64,000 nt of DNA from Isoetes taiwanensis (taxonomy: Eukaryota; Streptophyta; Lycopodiopsida; Isoetales; Isoetaceae): positions 5,079,001 to 5,143,000 of the forward strand of contig JAJEKV010000049.1 of NCBI GenBank assembly GCA_021234155.1, given 5' to 3'. A model generated the notes under the pieces. That model was not told the origin of the DNA. It made no database searches and worked only from the letters and a program-made list of their open reading frames with translations. Position 1 is the stretch's first letter, and each line of letters starts with the position of its first letter. Below are positions 20,800-33,055 of this stretch, in pieces. Made by a program: the position numbers and the translations under genes.

Positions 20800-23100
20800 A
20801 TATTCAAATGCTTTAAGTCTTTATTTTTTCATGTTTACATGTAAATGAAGGGTTCACTTGACAGACCTTATTTCTGAAACCAGTAGTCATTTTGATTTAA
20901 TATGATATGCTGCTCCTTTGTAATTGCTATTCGAATCTTGGCATATATGCTTCCTACTTTTCCAAGACTACAATGTCACATCTAATGTTACCGCATGGTC
21001 TTTGTGGGCTCGCATTGGCATTTTGGTTTTGTCGCAGCCTTCATGGACTCTGTTTGCTAGTGTATAAGTAGCAAGGGAAGTTCAGGCGTATTAAAGATTA
21101 ATCGTCTGATTAAGTTTACATGGTTATAAGGATAACTTGTCTTGGACTTGTACTTTGGATATCAGACTATAGGAACACAAGTACCAAGTTTGAATGCGTT
21201 CAGATTTTTGGATTGACTGAAGCTGATGCTGACCTAGGATACTAGGTTAGGCCGGGTTTTTTTTAAACACTTCAATTCTCTGGTTTAACTGGAGTTGCTT
21301 GTGTCCTTCAGTATATTATCCTATCGATCATGCATTCAATCTCTATATTGATTTATCTTAAACCAGCATTACTAATGACTGCTAAACTTTTACAGGATTT
21401 TCTCTATTCGTTATTACAGAAGGATTTTTCAGCAAGAAATCTTATAAAAGATTCTAATTCTTTAAGGCAACCTCTGCCACTTGGCTTAATACCAATGATC
21501 ATATGCCACTCGGCCTGATAAATTATAAGTTACCAGAAAGACTCACGCATGAACTTGGACTCAATTTTGACATAAAGACTATGCTACAGGGAATCATTAA
21601 ACGCCATCAGAGGTATTTAGTCTGATCCTGCTGATAATATAAGGGTTTTTACTTATTGGGTTGGGTCTGGCCTCTGCTGTATAGTAGGGGTCACCCCTCC
21701 CTATTTATACAATCAAATTATCCTGAGGTCAACCTCACCTTACGGGTGGTGGTAGGTTTTTTTTTATAATTATGAACATCACGTTATCCTGATGCACTGA
21801 ACATCATCATGTTGCTCTAAAATGACATAAAATAGCCAATGGGGCACTTGTTTACTATATGAACATGCTCATTTTACCTTAGAAATGTTAAACATGGATT
21901 TCACGTAAGAAAACATACATATGTGTACTTTGGCCTCATCCAATTTCGATTTATAAGGTTAGAAACTTTTAGTAAATTTGTGGGTCTCATTATTATATCC
22001 AATTACCTTGAATATACATGCATGCATGCATGTTTGCCATGTGTTGGCTTTTCGATTGCACTATACCTTTTTGTTGCATGAAAGTGACGTTCTACATGAG
22101 GATCAAAAAGATGAAAAAACACACTTACCTTATTGACGACCACGGCATGGCTCATTTCATAATACAAAGAGCAAGGATTTATCTTGCCATCAAGGACAAT
22201 ACCATTTGGGTGATAATGGTAGTGGATATCATCTTTTTCTTGAACTCTCTTGTATTCCATTGCCCTAATGTATTTCTGTGACCTAATACAAAAATTGTGC
22301 CCTAGCATAGCCGCTTCTTCATTTGCTTCGTCACACTGCACAATGTATGCTGTAATGTTTACTTCTACGCAAATATGAGACTGCCAGCAAGTCCGACCAT
22401 GGCCTCTGTTATAAAATCGTTTGGGGCAGCTCCAATATTCAAAAGGTGCAATGTTGCTGATATATTTTACAAAAGGCCTCTTTAACTTCATGTTCTACAC
22501 GGTGCTAGTCTTAAAGACTTGACATTCATGCAACAAGAAAAATGCAAAAGTGTTTTTAGCTTCCAGTTGGGGCTTCATAACTGGTTCTTATCACTAGATT
22601 GTTTATATTCATCTGCTTTTTTATTATATTCAATTACTAGCTTTGAACAGTCTACATTCTATTTCTACATTTGCCATTCCATTTTCCTCTAGAATCTAAC
22701 TTTGGGCAAAGGGTTACAAAGGGTGATCGGCCATAAGCCGAGAGGACCCAATGTACCTTTTGGCCCTTGCTATGTTACCATTTTCATGCTAACATAGTAT
22801 TGTTTGGCTGCAGGTACGGATCCTCTCTTCCCTTTGTGATTCCTTTGTTGTTTATGTTAGTATTTTGCGGGAAGTGGATATGGAGCATCCAAGAAGCTGC
22901 TACCAAACGTCTCGATATGATAAGTTCTTCCTTTCGTCTGGTGTAATGCTGGCGTAAAATTATTCTTAAGGGCTATCACTTTTTGTTTTAATTTCATGGA
23001 ACAGAAATCAATTTACTAATCTAAAACATACTTGAGTAATTAAGCATGTAAGCAAGCATTCTTGTGCATTGGATTGGTGTATCCCATATATTGAGAAACA
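20800..23100. repeat. array unit U4 (short form, 2.3 kb)
   Basis: Tandem-duplicate partner of U1, with the same internal deletion. It contains membrane exon e3 remnants (20935-21070), the TTTTACAG block (21390), the unidentified exon (22129-22335) and membrane exon e2 (22815-22945). The e3 region differs from U1 mainly at CAG/CTG positions. Confidence 0.85.
22129..22335 (-). pseudogene. unidentified 69-codon exon, U4 copy
   Basis: Same 207 bp exon as 11307-11513 with intact acceptor and GTAAGTG donor. In this copy the upstream region also stays open in frame back to 22491 (NIAPFEYWSCPKRF...GRTCWQSHICVEVN), so the exon might extend 5' without an intron here. Family not recognised. Confidence 0.55.
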
Positions 23101-23374
23101 ATATTCAAATGGTTTAAGTCTTTATTTTTTCATGTTTACATGTAGATGAAGGGTTCACTTGACAGACCTTATTTCTGAAACCAGTGGTCATTTTGATTTA
23201 ATATGATATGCTGCTCCTTTGTAATTGCTATTCAGATATACTGGCATATATGCTTCCTACTTTTTCCAAGACTACAATGTCACATCTAATGTTACTGCAT
23301 GGTCTTTGTGGCTCTGGAATTGGCATTTTTGGTTTTGTTGCAGGCCTTCATGGACTCTGTTTGCTAGTGTATAA
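22815..23374 (+). pseudogene. membrane-protein gene fragment, exons e2-e3 (U4/U5)
   Basis: e2 after GGCTGCAG reads YGSSLPFVIPLLFMLVF, GKWIWSIQEAATKRLDMI and keeps the frame. e3 (from about 23239) has the CAGATATACTGG two-base insertion, so GLHGLCLLVYK is out of frame with the exon start. e1 is absent, as in the other short unit. Confidence 0.5.
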
Positions 23375-24452
23375 GTAGCAAGGGAAGTTCAGGCGTATTA
23401 AAGATTAATCGTCTGATTAAGTTTACATGGTTATAAGGATAACTTGTCTTAGACTTGTACTTTGGATATCAGACTATAGGAACACAAGTACCAAGTTTCA
23501 ATGCGTTCAGATTTTTGGATTGATAATACAGTGGATGGATTGACTGAAGCTGATGCTGACCTAGGATACTAGGTTAGGCCGAAGTTTTTAGACACTTCAA
23601 TTCTCCTCGTTTAACCGGAGTTGCTTGTGTCCTTCAGTCCTATTATCCTATCGATCATGCATTCAATCTCTATATTGATTTATCTTAAACCAAAGATTAC
23701 TAATGACCAAGCTAAACTTTTACAGGATTTTCTCTATTCGTTATTACAAAAGGATTTTTCAGGAAGAAATCTTATAAAAGATTCTAATTCTTTAAGGCAA
23801 CCTCTGCCACTTGGCTTAATACCAATGATCATATGCCACTCGGCCTGATAAATTATAAGTTACCAGAGAGACTCACGCATGAACTTGGACTCAATTTTGA
23901 CATAAAGGCTATGCTACAGGGAATCATTAAACGCCATCAGAGGTATTTAGTCTGATCCTGCTGATAATATAAGGGTTTTTGCTTATTGGGTTGGGTCTAA
24001 CCTCTGCTGTACGGGTCAGCCCTCCCTATTTATACAATCAAATTATCCTGAGGTCAACCTCACCTTACGGGTGGTGGTAGGTTTTTTTTATAATTATGAA
24101 CATCACGTTATCCTGATGCACTGAACATCATCATGTTGCTCTAAAATGACATAAAATAGCCAATGGGGCACTTGTTTACTATATGAACATGCTCATTTTA
24201 CCTTAGAAATGTTAAACATGGATTTCACGTAAGAAAACATACATATGTGTACTTTGGCCTCATCCAATTTCGATTTATAAGCTTAGAAACTTTTAGTAAA
24301 TTTGTGGGTCTCATTATTATATCCAATTACCTTGAATATACATGCATGTATGCATGTTTGCCATGTGTTGGCTTTTCGATTGCACTATACCTTTTTGTTG
24401 CATGAAAGTGACGTTCTACATGAGGATCAAAAAGATGAAAAAACACACTTAC

Positions 24453-24659
24453 CTTATTGACGACCACGGCATGGCTCATTTCATAATACAAAGAGCAAGG
24501 ATTTATCTTGCCATCAAGGACAATACCATTTGGGTGATAATGGTAGTGGATATCATCTTTTTCTTGAACTCTCTTGTATTCCATTGCCCTAATGTATTTC
24601 TGTGACCTAATACAAAAATTGTGCCCTAGCATAGCCGCTTCTTCATTTGCTTCGTCACA
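24453..24659 (-). pseudogene. unidentified 69-codon exon, U5 copy
   Basis: Same exon as at 11307-11513, 207 bp, both splice sites kept. Its flank lacks the CGCTGCGGCTTC...CCACCACAG segment found in U2 and U6 and so resembles the short units, consistent with gene conversion between units. Confidence 0.58.
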
Positions 24660-25973
24660 CTGCACAATGTATGCTGTAATGTTTACTTCTACGCAAATAT
24701 GAGACTGCCAGCACGTCCGACCATGGCCTCTGTTATAAAATCGTTTGGGGCAGCTCCAATATTCAAAAGGTGCAATGTTGCTGATACATTTTACAAAAGG
24801 CCTCTTTAACTTCATGTTCTACACGGTGCTAGTCTTAAAGACTTGACATTCATGCAACAAGAAAAATGCAGAAGTGTTTTTAGCTTCCAGTTGGGGCTTC
24901 ATAACTGGTTCTTATCACTAGATTGTTTATATTCATCTGCTTTTTTATTACAAGAAATTTATCGCAGCGGCCTTGCTTTTGTTCGAATTGTTTCTAGTTT
25001 GAACTGTGATTATATGAATCAGTGCGAGATAGTCTTAGTGTCAAAGATGCCTAGTTTGACAATGTTGTGGTCTTTGTGATCCTTAGATTCTATTTGGGTT
25101 ATGCATTCTATACAGGAATGGTAGACCATGGATTTATGTTTTCCTAGCTAGGCGGTATTTTAGTAGGCTCACCTAAGACCGAGCGAGAAGCCATGGACAT
25201 GATAGCAAGAAGAGAATTGAAGCATTGAAGTACCATGCTAGCAAGGGACAATAAAAGCCAACAATGAGTATCATCAAATAAGTTTGTTGAAAAAAAAATG
25301 GTTGGAACCATTTTTTAAATTGGTTATAAAAAAGCAAAGCACCAAAGACATTAAGAAAAAGGAGATATTGTTGTTCTTTACCCTCGAAAACTATTACAAC
25401 AAATCCAAGAGAACCAGGAAAAAGGAGATATTATTCTTTCTTAAAACTATTACAACAAATCCAAGTGAGCCATCTTGATCGAATATGAACGATGTACCGG
25501 GAATGGATGTGGTGCAAGGAGCAAAAGCCTTTGGATGCCAAGTTGCATATTATTCCAAGAACCAGAAGCCAGATTGTGCTTTCCCCGATGTTCCTAATTA
25601 TTAATCATATTAACTAGGAAATTACAATCTGAAAAAAAAGGCAAGTGCCAAGTAGAAAATTTTGGTTTATATAAATTACAAATGCTTCAATGAAGAATTT
25701 GTTGGTTTTGCTATGCAAACAAAGATTATTGGCTAGTCTCGTCCATTTTGTTACATAAAAGTAGCGGGTCAATAACACGGGCATAAGAAGGTGACCTGAA
25801 ATTCATAACATAGGTGATGATGTTGCCATGCAACTACTTGTTCGAGTGCATGCAAGTGTCAAGTGAGATTGCTATGTTTTATGGTTGAATTATTACAATA
25901 AGGAAGAAATGTTTTGTCTGCATCAAAAAGAGTCACTGCACAAGCATGGTAGGTATTCATATTGCACTGGTAC

Positions 25974-26909
25974 CTTAATCGTGAGGCTCCAAAGTGCTCA
26001 GAAAATGTGATTATTATATCTGGTATATTATCCATATTAAATCCTGCATCAATGGAACGGGCAAATGCCATCCGCTGCTCCCTTTGAAGCATTGATCTGC
26101 GCGCTTCCATTGCTTTTGTTAAGCGTAACCTGCACATCCCTTAAAGATTAGCCTAGATTAAAATTGTGCACCATATAGATGCTTAAAAGACACTCAAATA
26201 AAAAACAAAACCTCACTTGGAGCTCTCCCCTCCATCTTGATCCACATCATCTAGGGATTCACGCCTTATTAACTATATTAACCATGAGCAAGAAAGGTAA
26301 CCTCCCATTAGCCATGAATTCTAATAATCAGGACAAATGCACGGGTATTGTTCACCCGATACACACCTTTGTCATACCCCCATCGTTATCCGAGTTGACT
26401 TAAATTAAACTTTGCCACCTACAATTAAGTTACTTCAAATCTGTTAAAGCCCTTGATCCGGTCTAGAAAAATAAGAGTTTATCGGCCGAAGCGTATCATG
26501 ATCATTGGTAATGTAATGATTGCCCACTACATGGCGTGATTTAGAGCGGTGTTCCAGCTTTACACGAGTCTTCATTTGCTTGATTGTATAAAGCTTCTTC
26601 TATTTGTAAAAGTTACGCATCTATCTTGTTCTAATACTTCCAGCGTAATCACAAAACGTAACCTAAAATCAAAGGAATGAGTAAGCGGATCGAATGCAAA
26701 CGGCCTACAAATACATGAAAATTATATATACTTCGCATGGTGCCCTTTGTAAACCAGCTCGCATTAATCTCTGAAGGGGCTCCAATCGATAGAATAGCCT
26801 CCAAATTTGTTTGTACTTCACACAACTCGTAGGTGAGTAAGGAACACGGCTGCAGAAGGCCGAAATAAGCTTTTCTGTGACACCTTTGGCGCAGACCATG
26901 AGCTCGCAT
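25974..26909 (-). pseudogene. CIP7-like gene fragment, copy 2
   Basis: Same exons as copy 1. The 25974-26129 exon is intact (LRLTKAMEARRSMLQREQ ... FSEHFGASRLR). The 26732-26909 exon has lost bases at several former CTG/CAG sites (for example CTTCGCATGG for CTTCTGCATGG), which breaks [11 protein letters not shown] and what follows. The second exon keeps the ancestral frameshift. Confidence 0.8.
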
Positions 26910-27059
26910 CTAGATATCGCAATGTCCCATGAATAATCATGTTATTTGAAACCTAGGCTTGGTCTACATAGGTATCCAAGTTCGATCCGCAACAAAAATG
27001 AATCACGCAGGTTGAATCTGCGAGAAACATGGGTTATCGGGGAAGAAGAAATATACCAA

Positions 27060-28355
27060 GATCAGTCTAAAAAAATATCGATTCCGTGATCAAGTTGCCG
27101 CTCCGCTTGCCCTTCTCATATTGGGGCCTTGCATTGGGTATTTTTTCGAGTCCTTGCCATCATACTTTTGCCCGGATAACTTTTTTTCGAAAGCGGAAAG
27201 GAAGCATTCACCTATCGTCTCCATTACCCTCTAAATCTTTGTGAAGCTTTAGAAAAGACTAGAAAGTAAGTATTCCGACCCACCACTATGCAAAGCCATA
27301 GCTCGCCATGCCACAACACTTGAGTCGAGGTCGTGCGCCCGCCATCGCCAATAGCCAAAGCGCCGAAATAGCGGGAGAATGCAAGAAGCTTAAGGAGAGG
27401 ATTTGACGGAGCCGATTCCTCCCAAGCGGATAAGGACAAAAAACGTGGCATCGTTCAAATTTTTTCCCAAATATTTTTCCCTCGCCATTTTTCCCCACCC
27501 GGGGAATCTAAGGCATTAAAGAATCGAATCTTGGTGAGTCTCGATTATATAAGTGTAGATATTCAATTACTAGCTATGAACAGTCTACATTCTATTTCTA
27601 CATTTGCCATTCCATTTTCCTCTAGAATCTAACTTTGGGCAAAGGGTTACAAAGGGTGATCGGCCATAAGCCGAGAGGACCCAATGTACCTTTTGGCCCT
27701 TGCTATGTTACCATTTTCATGCTAACATAGTATTGTTTGGCTGCAGGTACGGATCCTCTCTTCCCTTTGTGATTCCTTTGCTGTTTATGTTAGTATTTTG
27801 TGGGAAGTGGATATGGAGCATCCAAGAAGCTGCTACCAAACGTCTCGATATGATAAGTTCTTCCTTTTCGATGCGGTGTAATCTTTGGCATAAAATTATT
27901 GTTAAGGGCTATCACTTGTGGCTTTAACTTCCATGCAGTTGGCTTTGTTTTAACTTCATGGAAAACAGAAATCAATTTACTAATCTAAAACATACTTGAG
28001 TAATTAAGCATGTAAGTAAGCATTCTTGTGCATTGGATTGGTGTATCCCACATATTGAGAAACAATATTCAAATGCTTTAAGTCTTTATTTTTTCATGTT
28101 TACATGTAAATGAAGGGTTCACTTGACAGACCTTATTTCTGAAACCAGTGGTCATTTTGATTTAATATGATATGCTGCTCCTTTGTAATTGCTATTCAGA
28201 TATACTGGCATATATGCTTCCTACGTTTTCCAAGACTACAATGTCACATCTAATGTTACTGCATATCTAATGTTACTGCATGGTCTTTGTGGCTCTGGCA
28301 TTGGCATTTTTTGTTTTGTCGCATGCCTTCATGGACTCTGTTTGCTAGTGTATAA
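27060..28355 (+). pseudogene. membrane-protein gene fragment, exons e1-e3 (U5/U6)
   Basis: e1 (to about 27265) is corrupted at several sites but keeps the LCEALEKTRK end and the GTAAGTAT donor. e2 starts after GGCTGCAG (about 27748) with YGSSLPFVIPLLFMLVF. e3 lies in the start of U6 (about 28200-28355). The gene therefore spans the arbitrary unit boundary used here. Confidence 0.48.
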
Positions 28356-29431
28356 GTAGCAAGGGAAGTTCAGGCGTATTAAAGATTAATCGTCTGATTA
28401 AGTTTACATGGTTATAAGGACAACTTATCTTAGACTTGTACTTTGGATATCAGACTATAGGAACACAAGTACCAAGTTTGAATGCGTTCAGATTTTTGGA
28501 TTGATAATACAATGGATGGATTGACTGAAGCTGATGCTGACCTAGGATACTAGGTTAGGCCGGGTTTTTTTTAGACACTTCAATTCTCTGGTTTAACTGG
28601 AGTTGCTTGTGTCCTTCAGTCTATTATCCTATCGATCATGCATTCAATCTCTATATTGATTTATCTTAAACCAGCATTACTAATGACTGCTAAACTTTTA
28701 CAGGATTTTCTCTATTCGTTATTACAGAAGGATTTTCCAACAAGAAATCTTATAAATGATTCTAATTCTTTAAGGCAACCTCTGCCACTTGGCTTAATAC
28801 CAATGATCATATGCCACTCGGCCTGATAAATTATAAGTTACCAGAGAGACTCACGCATGAACTTGGACTCAATTTTGATATAAAGACTATGCGACAGGGA
28901 CTCATTAAACGCCATCAGAGGTATTTAGTCTGATCCTGCTGATAATATAAGGGTTTTACTTATTGGGTTGGGTCTGGCCTCTGCTGTACCCTCCCTATTT
29001 ATACAATCAAATTATCCTGAGGTCAACCTCACCTTACGGGTGGTGGTAGGTTTTTTTTATAATTATGAACATCACGTTATCCTGATGCACTGAACATCAT
29101 CATGTTGCTCTAAACATGACATAAAATAGCCAATGGGGCACTTGTTTACTATATGGACATGCTCATTTTACCTTAGAAATGTTAAACATGGATTTCACGT
29201 AAGAAAACATACATATGTGTACTTTGGCCTCATCCAATTTCGATTTATAGGGTTAGAAACTTTTAGTAAATTTGTGGGTCTCATTATTATATCCAATTAC
29301 CTTGAATATACATGCATGCATGCATGTTTGCCATGTGTTGGCTTTTCGACACTATACCTTTTTGTTGCATGAAAGTGACGTTCTACATAGTTTTATATGC
29401 AAGGATCAAAAAGATGAAAAAACACACTTAC

Positions 29432-29652
29432 CGTATTGACGACCACTTATTGACGACCACGGCATGGCTCATTTCACAATACAAAGAGCAAGGATTTATC
29501 TTGCCATCAAGGACAATACCATTTGGGTGATAATGGTAGTGGATATCATCTTTTTCTTGAACTCTCTTGTATTCCATTGCCCTAATGTATTTCTGTGACC
29601 TAATACGAAAATTGTGCCCTAGCATAGCCGCTTCTTCATTTGCTTCGTCACA
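29432..29652 (-). pseudogene. unidentified exon, U6 copy with 14 bp duplication
   Basis: The reading CDEANEEAAMLGHNFRIRS and onwards is intact up to the donor-side duplication ATTGACGACCACTT, as in U2. The upstream segment CGCTGCGGCTTCTTGCTTC is present. Confidence 0.58.
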
Positions 29653-30357
29653 CTGCACGCTGCGGCTTCTTGCTTCATCGCCATCTCTCTTTGCTTCATC
29701 TACTTTGTTTCATAAAGATTGAAGAGTGTATTCCACCACAGTGTATGCTGTAATGTTTACTTCTACGCAAATATGAGACTGCCAGCAAGTCCGACCATGG
29801 CCTCTGTTATAAAATCGTTTGGGGCAGCTCCAATATTCAAAAGGTGCAATGTTGCTGATATATTTTACAAAAGGCCTCTTTAACTTCATGTTCTACACGG
29901 TGCTAGTCTTAAAGACTTGACATTCATGCAACAAGAAAAATGCAGAAGTGTTTTTAGCTTCCAGTTGGGGCTTCATAACTGGTTCTTATCACTAGATTGT
30001 TTATATTCATCTGCTTTTTTATTACAAGAAATTTATCGCAGCGGCCAAGGCCGCCGCGAACATTTCTTTTGTTCGAATTGTTTCTAGTTTGAACTGTGAT
30101 TATATGAATCAGTGCGAGATAGTCTTAGTGTCAAAGATGCCTAGTTTGACAATGTTGTGGTCTTTGGGATCCTTAGATTCTATTTGGGTTATGCATTCTA
30201 TGCAGGAATGGTAGACCATGGATTTATGTTTTCCTAGCTAGGCGGTATTTTAGTAGGCTCACCTAAGACCGAGTGAGAAGCCATGGACATGATAGCAAGA
30301 AGAGAATTGAAGCATTGAAGTACCATGCTAGCAAGGGACAATAAAAGCCAACAATGA

Positions 30358-31876
30358 TTTTCATTGGTAAGGATGATTCTCCTGGCCTGAGGTGGTTGGT
30401 GCAGTCGATTCAGCATTGTCTCTCCCGTTTCATAAAGCAACCATTAAGCCCCTCCTTCCTTGGGCTTTGATTTATCATATGCATCCGTATCCTAATGCTT
30501 CTCCCTTTCTGAAGGGGTTGCTTGCTGCTTGGGACACTGTCAGGTCTCTTTTCCATATTAATCCTGAGGCATGTCTTCAGTTGTCCGCTCCATGCTGGTG
30601 GATTCCGGTGCAGGACACTCCAGAGGATGTGCCTCTAAGTGTGGTTGTTCATCCAAAGACTCAACGACGATGGGTAGCAGCTGGTATCAGCACTATTGCA
30701 GCTTGGTATGAGTCTGGTCATCTCATGTCATGGGAAGCATTTAGAACAAAGTTCTTGTTGTACAGATGGGACAGAGTAATCTGAAATCATATTGCTGCAT
30801 TGTTGCCACAGGATTCTGGTCCACAGAGTGAGGTAGTCGTATGGGGTTGCCATCAGGATATTCAGCCAGAGCGGTTTGTGTCTTCTGTGTACAAATTGCT
30901 TTTGCGTTCTGAAATCCTGCCTTTATCTGATAGGTGGCATCTTCAGGTCCCTCAGCCACAATAGAAAAGTGTTTGGATATGGGTTTGGGATAAGCTGCTT
31001 CATCCCAAAGTAGTAGTTCTGTGGTGGCAAGTGGTCCATAGATGTCTCAGAGTCAACAAGTTAGTCCATAAAATGGATAATCGGATTTCAGAGCTCTGTT
31101 CTTTATGCCAGCAAAGGGTTGAGAGTATTGAGCATTGTTTTTTCTTGTGTGAGCGGCTTCGGCAGGCATGGTCTTGGTTGTTGATCCTATTTGGCACGTC
31201 TAGATTCTAGCCAGCAAATTTTGCTTGCTATCTATCCGGATGCTTGGCCCAAACTACGGAAACGAGCTTTTCATCTCGCATGTGGCTGGCTTTTATGGTC
31301 AATCTGGAAGAGAAGGAGGTTGTTTATCTTTAAGGGCGTAGATACTGCAGATGAGATTGTTCTTCAGTGGGCGCAAAATAAAATTATTATGGCTTACAAT
31401 TGTTCTTCTCTTGATCAAGAGAAGAAAGTACTGATCTGGCATACTTACCTTCAGATTCATTCTTTTGCATAGGCAGGTGGTTGTGCTCAGTTGGATCGGT
31501 TTGTCCACTGGGGTTATATTCTTGTCTTTGCATTTTATGTTGGGGTAAAAGCATGTTAGGGCCTACATAAAAAATTACCAAAAAGGTACTTTTCTGTGTA
31601 CTTCTGTGCAAGTACATAATTGTATTTTAAAGTACCTAGACTACAAGATTGACTAAAAGAAATTGTGTTATGTTCAAGAGTAGTAGTACATACATGTTGT
31701 AAGATACTTTGTGATGTCAAGAAGATGTTAAGAACTCAAATATATCATCATCTTTGACTACCCAGAGTATTTTCCAGGTAGTTTCCAAAACATGTAGGCC
31801 CTAACATGCTCTTACCCGTTGCTCTGATTTTTAGTTGGTGAATAAAGCTTGTCGTCCTTCAAAAAAATAAAAATAA
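30358..31876 (+). mobile_element. LINE-C, 5'-truncated, with 18 bp target duplication
   Basis: A 1.5 kb insert absent from sister units at the same place. AATAAAAGCCAACAATGA at 30340-30357 is repeated at 31877-31894, directly after an A-rich tail. The + strand codes the C-terminal half of a LINE ORF2: an open part (30392-30784), then readings LLLRSEILPLSDRWHLQVP and KLLHPKVVVLWWQVVHRCLR, then the reverse-transcriptase zinc finger ELCSLCQQRVESIEHCFFLC and GWLLWSIWKRRRLFIFK. One TAG lies near 30961. Truncation with poly(A) and a long TSD is the normal outcome of target-primed reverse transcription. Confidence 0.92.
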
Positions 31877-32466
31877 AATAAAAGCCAACAATGAGTATCA
31901 TCAAATAAGTTTGTTAAAAAAAAAAATGCTTGGAACCATTTTTTAAATTGGTTAAGAAAAAGCAAAGCACCAAAGACATTAAGAAAAAGGAGATATTGTT
32001 GTTCTTTACCCTCGAAAACTATTACAACAAATCCAAGAGAACTAGGAAAAAGGAGATATTATTCTTCTGTATCCTTGAAAACTATTACAACAAATCCAAG
32101 TGAGCCATGCTGATCAGCCAACAGAACAGTCTGGGAATGGATGTGGTGCAAGGAGCAAAAGCCTTTGGATGCCACTGAGTTGCATATTATTCCAAGAACC
32201 AGAAGCCAGATTGTGCTTTCCCGGATGTTCCTAATTATTAATCATATTAACTAGGAAATTACAATCTGAAAAAAAAAGGCAAGTGCCAAGTAGAAAATAT
32301 TGGTTTATATAAATTACAAATGCTTCAATGAAGAATTTGTTGGTTTTGCTATGCAAACAGCATTATTGGCTAGTCTCGTCCATTTTGTTACATAAAAGTA
32401 GCAGGTCAATAACACGGGCATAAGAAGGTGACCTGAAATTCATAACATAGGTGACAGTATTGCCAT

Positions 32467-32925
32467 GAATAGAATAGAATAGAATAGAATAGAATAGTTT
32501 TTTTAACGTCCACGGAGACCAATAGGTCATGGGACCCATACAATGGGCTAGTACAATCATTACTACTAGGATTAAAAAACCCCTGCCTCGAAAGGTTTTC
32601 AAGGGAAAAACCTTTGCAGTAATGATGATACTAGACAAGATTAGATAATGACTACTGAGGGCTCAGTAATTGCAGACGTTTATCTAGAACCTCAAGTATG
32701 TATAATGCCAAGTCATGCACAGATGGTGCGCTGAGAAGTTGTGGAAGCGTGGAATGGAATGCTAAGGTCGAAAAATGATTCCGGACTATCTCAAAAGCAG
32801 GGCAACTCAGAAGAGTATGGCTTTCATCTTCAATAACCTGTAACTGGCAACAGGCACATAGTCTCGCTTCTCGCGGCAATTGCGGCCGCTCCCATCTACC
32901 TGTCTCAATTGCGGCAATTGCGGCA
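32467..32925 (-). mobile_element. LINE-A copy 3, 5'-truncated
   Basis: Sister units read GTATTGCCATGCAACTACTTG; here the sequence is interrupted after CCATG. On the minus strand the insert codes PREARLCACCQLQVIEDESH then TLLSCPAFEIVRNHFSTL (32652-32879), the C-x2-C...H...C C-terminal finger of this LINE family. The shared 3' UTR block GGTCTCCGTGGACG follows and the TTCTA tail (AATAG repeats on +, 32466-32493). This copy preserves the finger that is broken in copy 1. Confidence 0.85.
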
Positions 32926-33055
32926 TGATAACTACTTGTTCGAGCTGAGATTGCTATGTTTTATGGTTGAATTATTACAATAAGGAAGAAATGTTTTGTC
33001 TGCATCAAAAAGAGTCACTGCACAAGCATGGTAGGTATTCATATTGCACTAGTAC

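Larger units (their letters stand above)
23101..28064. repeat. array unit U5 (long form, 5.0 kb)
   Basis: Tandem partner of U2 without the LINE insertion. It holds the unidentified exon (24453-24659), an AT-rich non-coding region (24850-25970), the CIP7-like pseudogene (25974-26909) and membrane-protein exons (about 27060-27880). From about 25470 to 27900 it differs from U2 and U6 at a very high rate, nearly always at CAG/CTG. Confidence 0.88.
18271..28218. repeat. tandem segmental duplication, right copy (9.9 kb)
   Basis: Direct repeat of 7434-18270. It contains copia RT/RNase H (18271-19377), LTR (19378-19897), desaturase/KCS piece, short unit U4 and long unit U5. Its 3' limit is where U6 continues past the GCT at 28216-28218. 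Most differences from the left copy are small and cluster at CAG/CTG sites. The large difference is absence of LINE-A copy 2. Confidence 0.9.
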
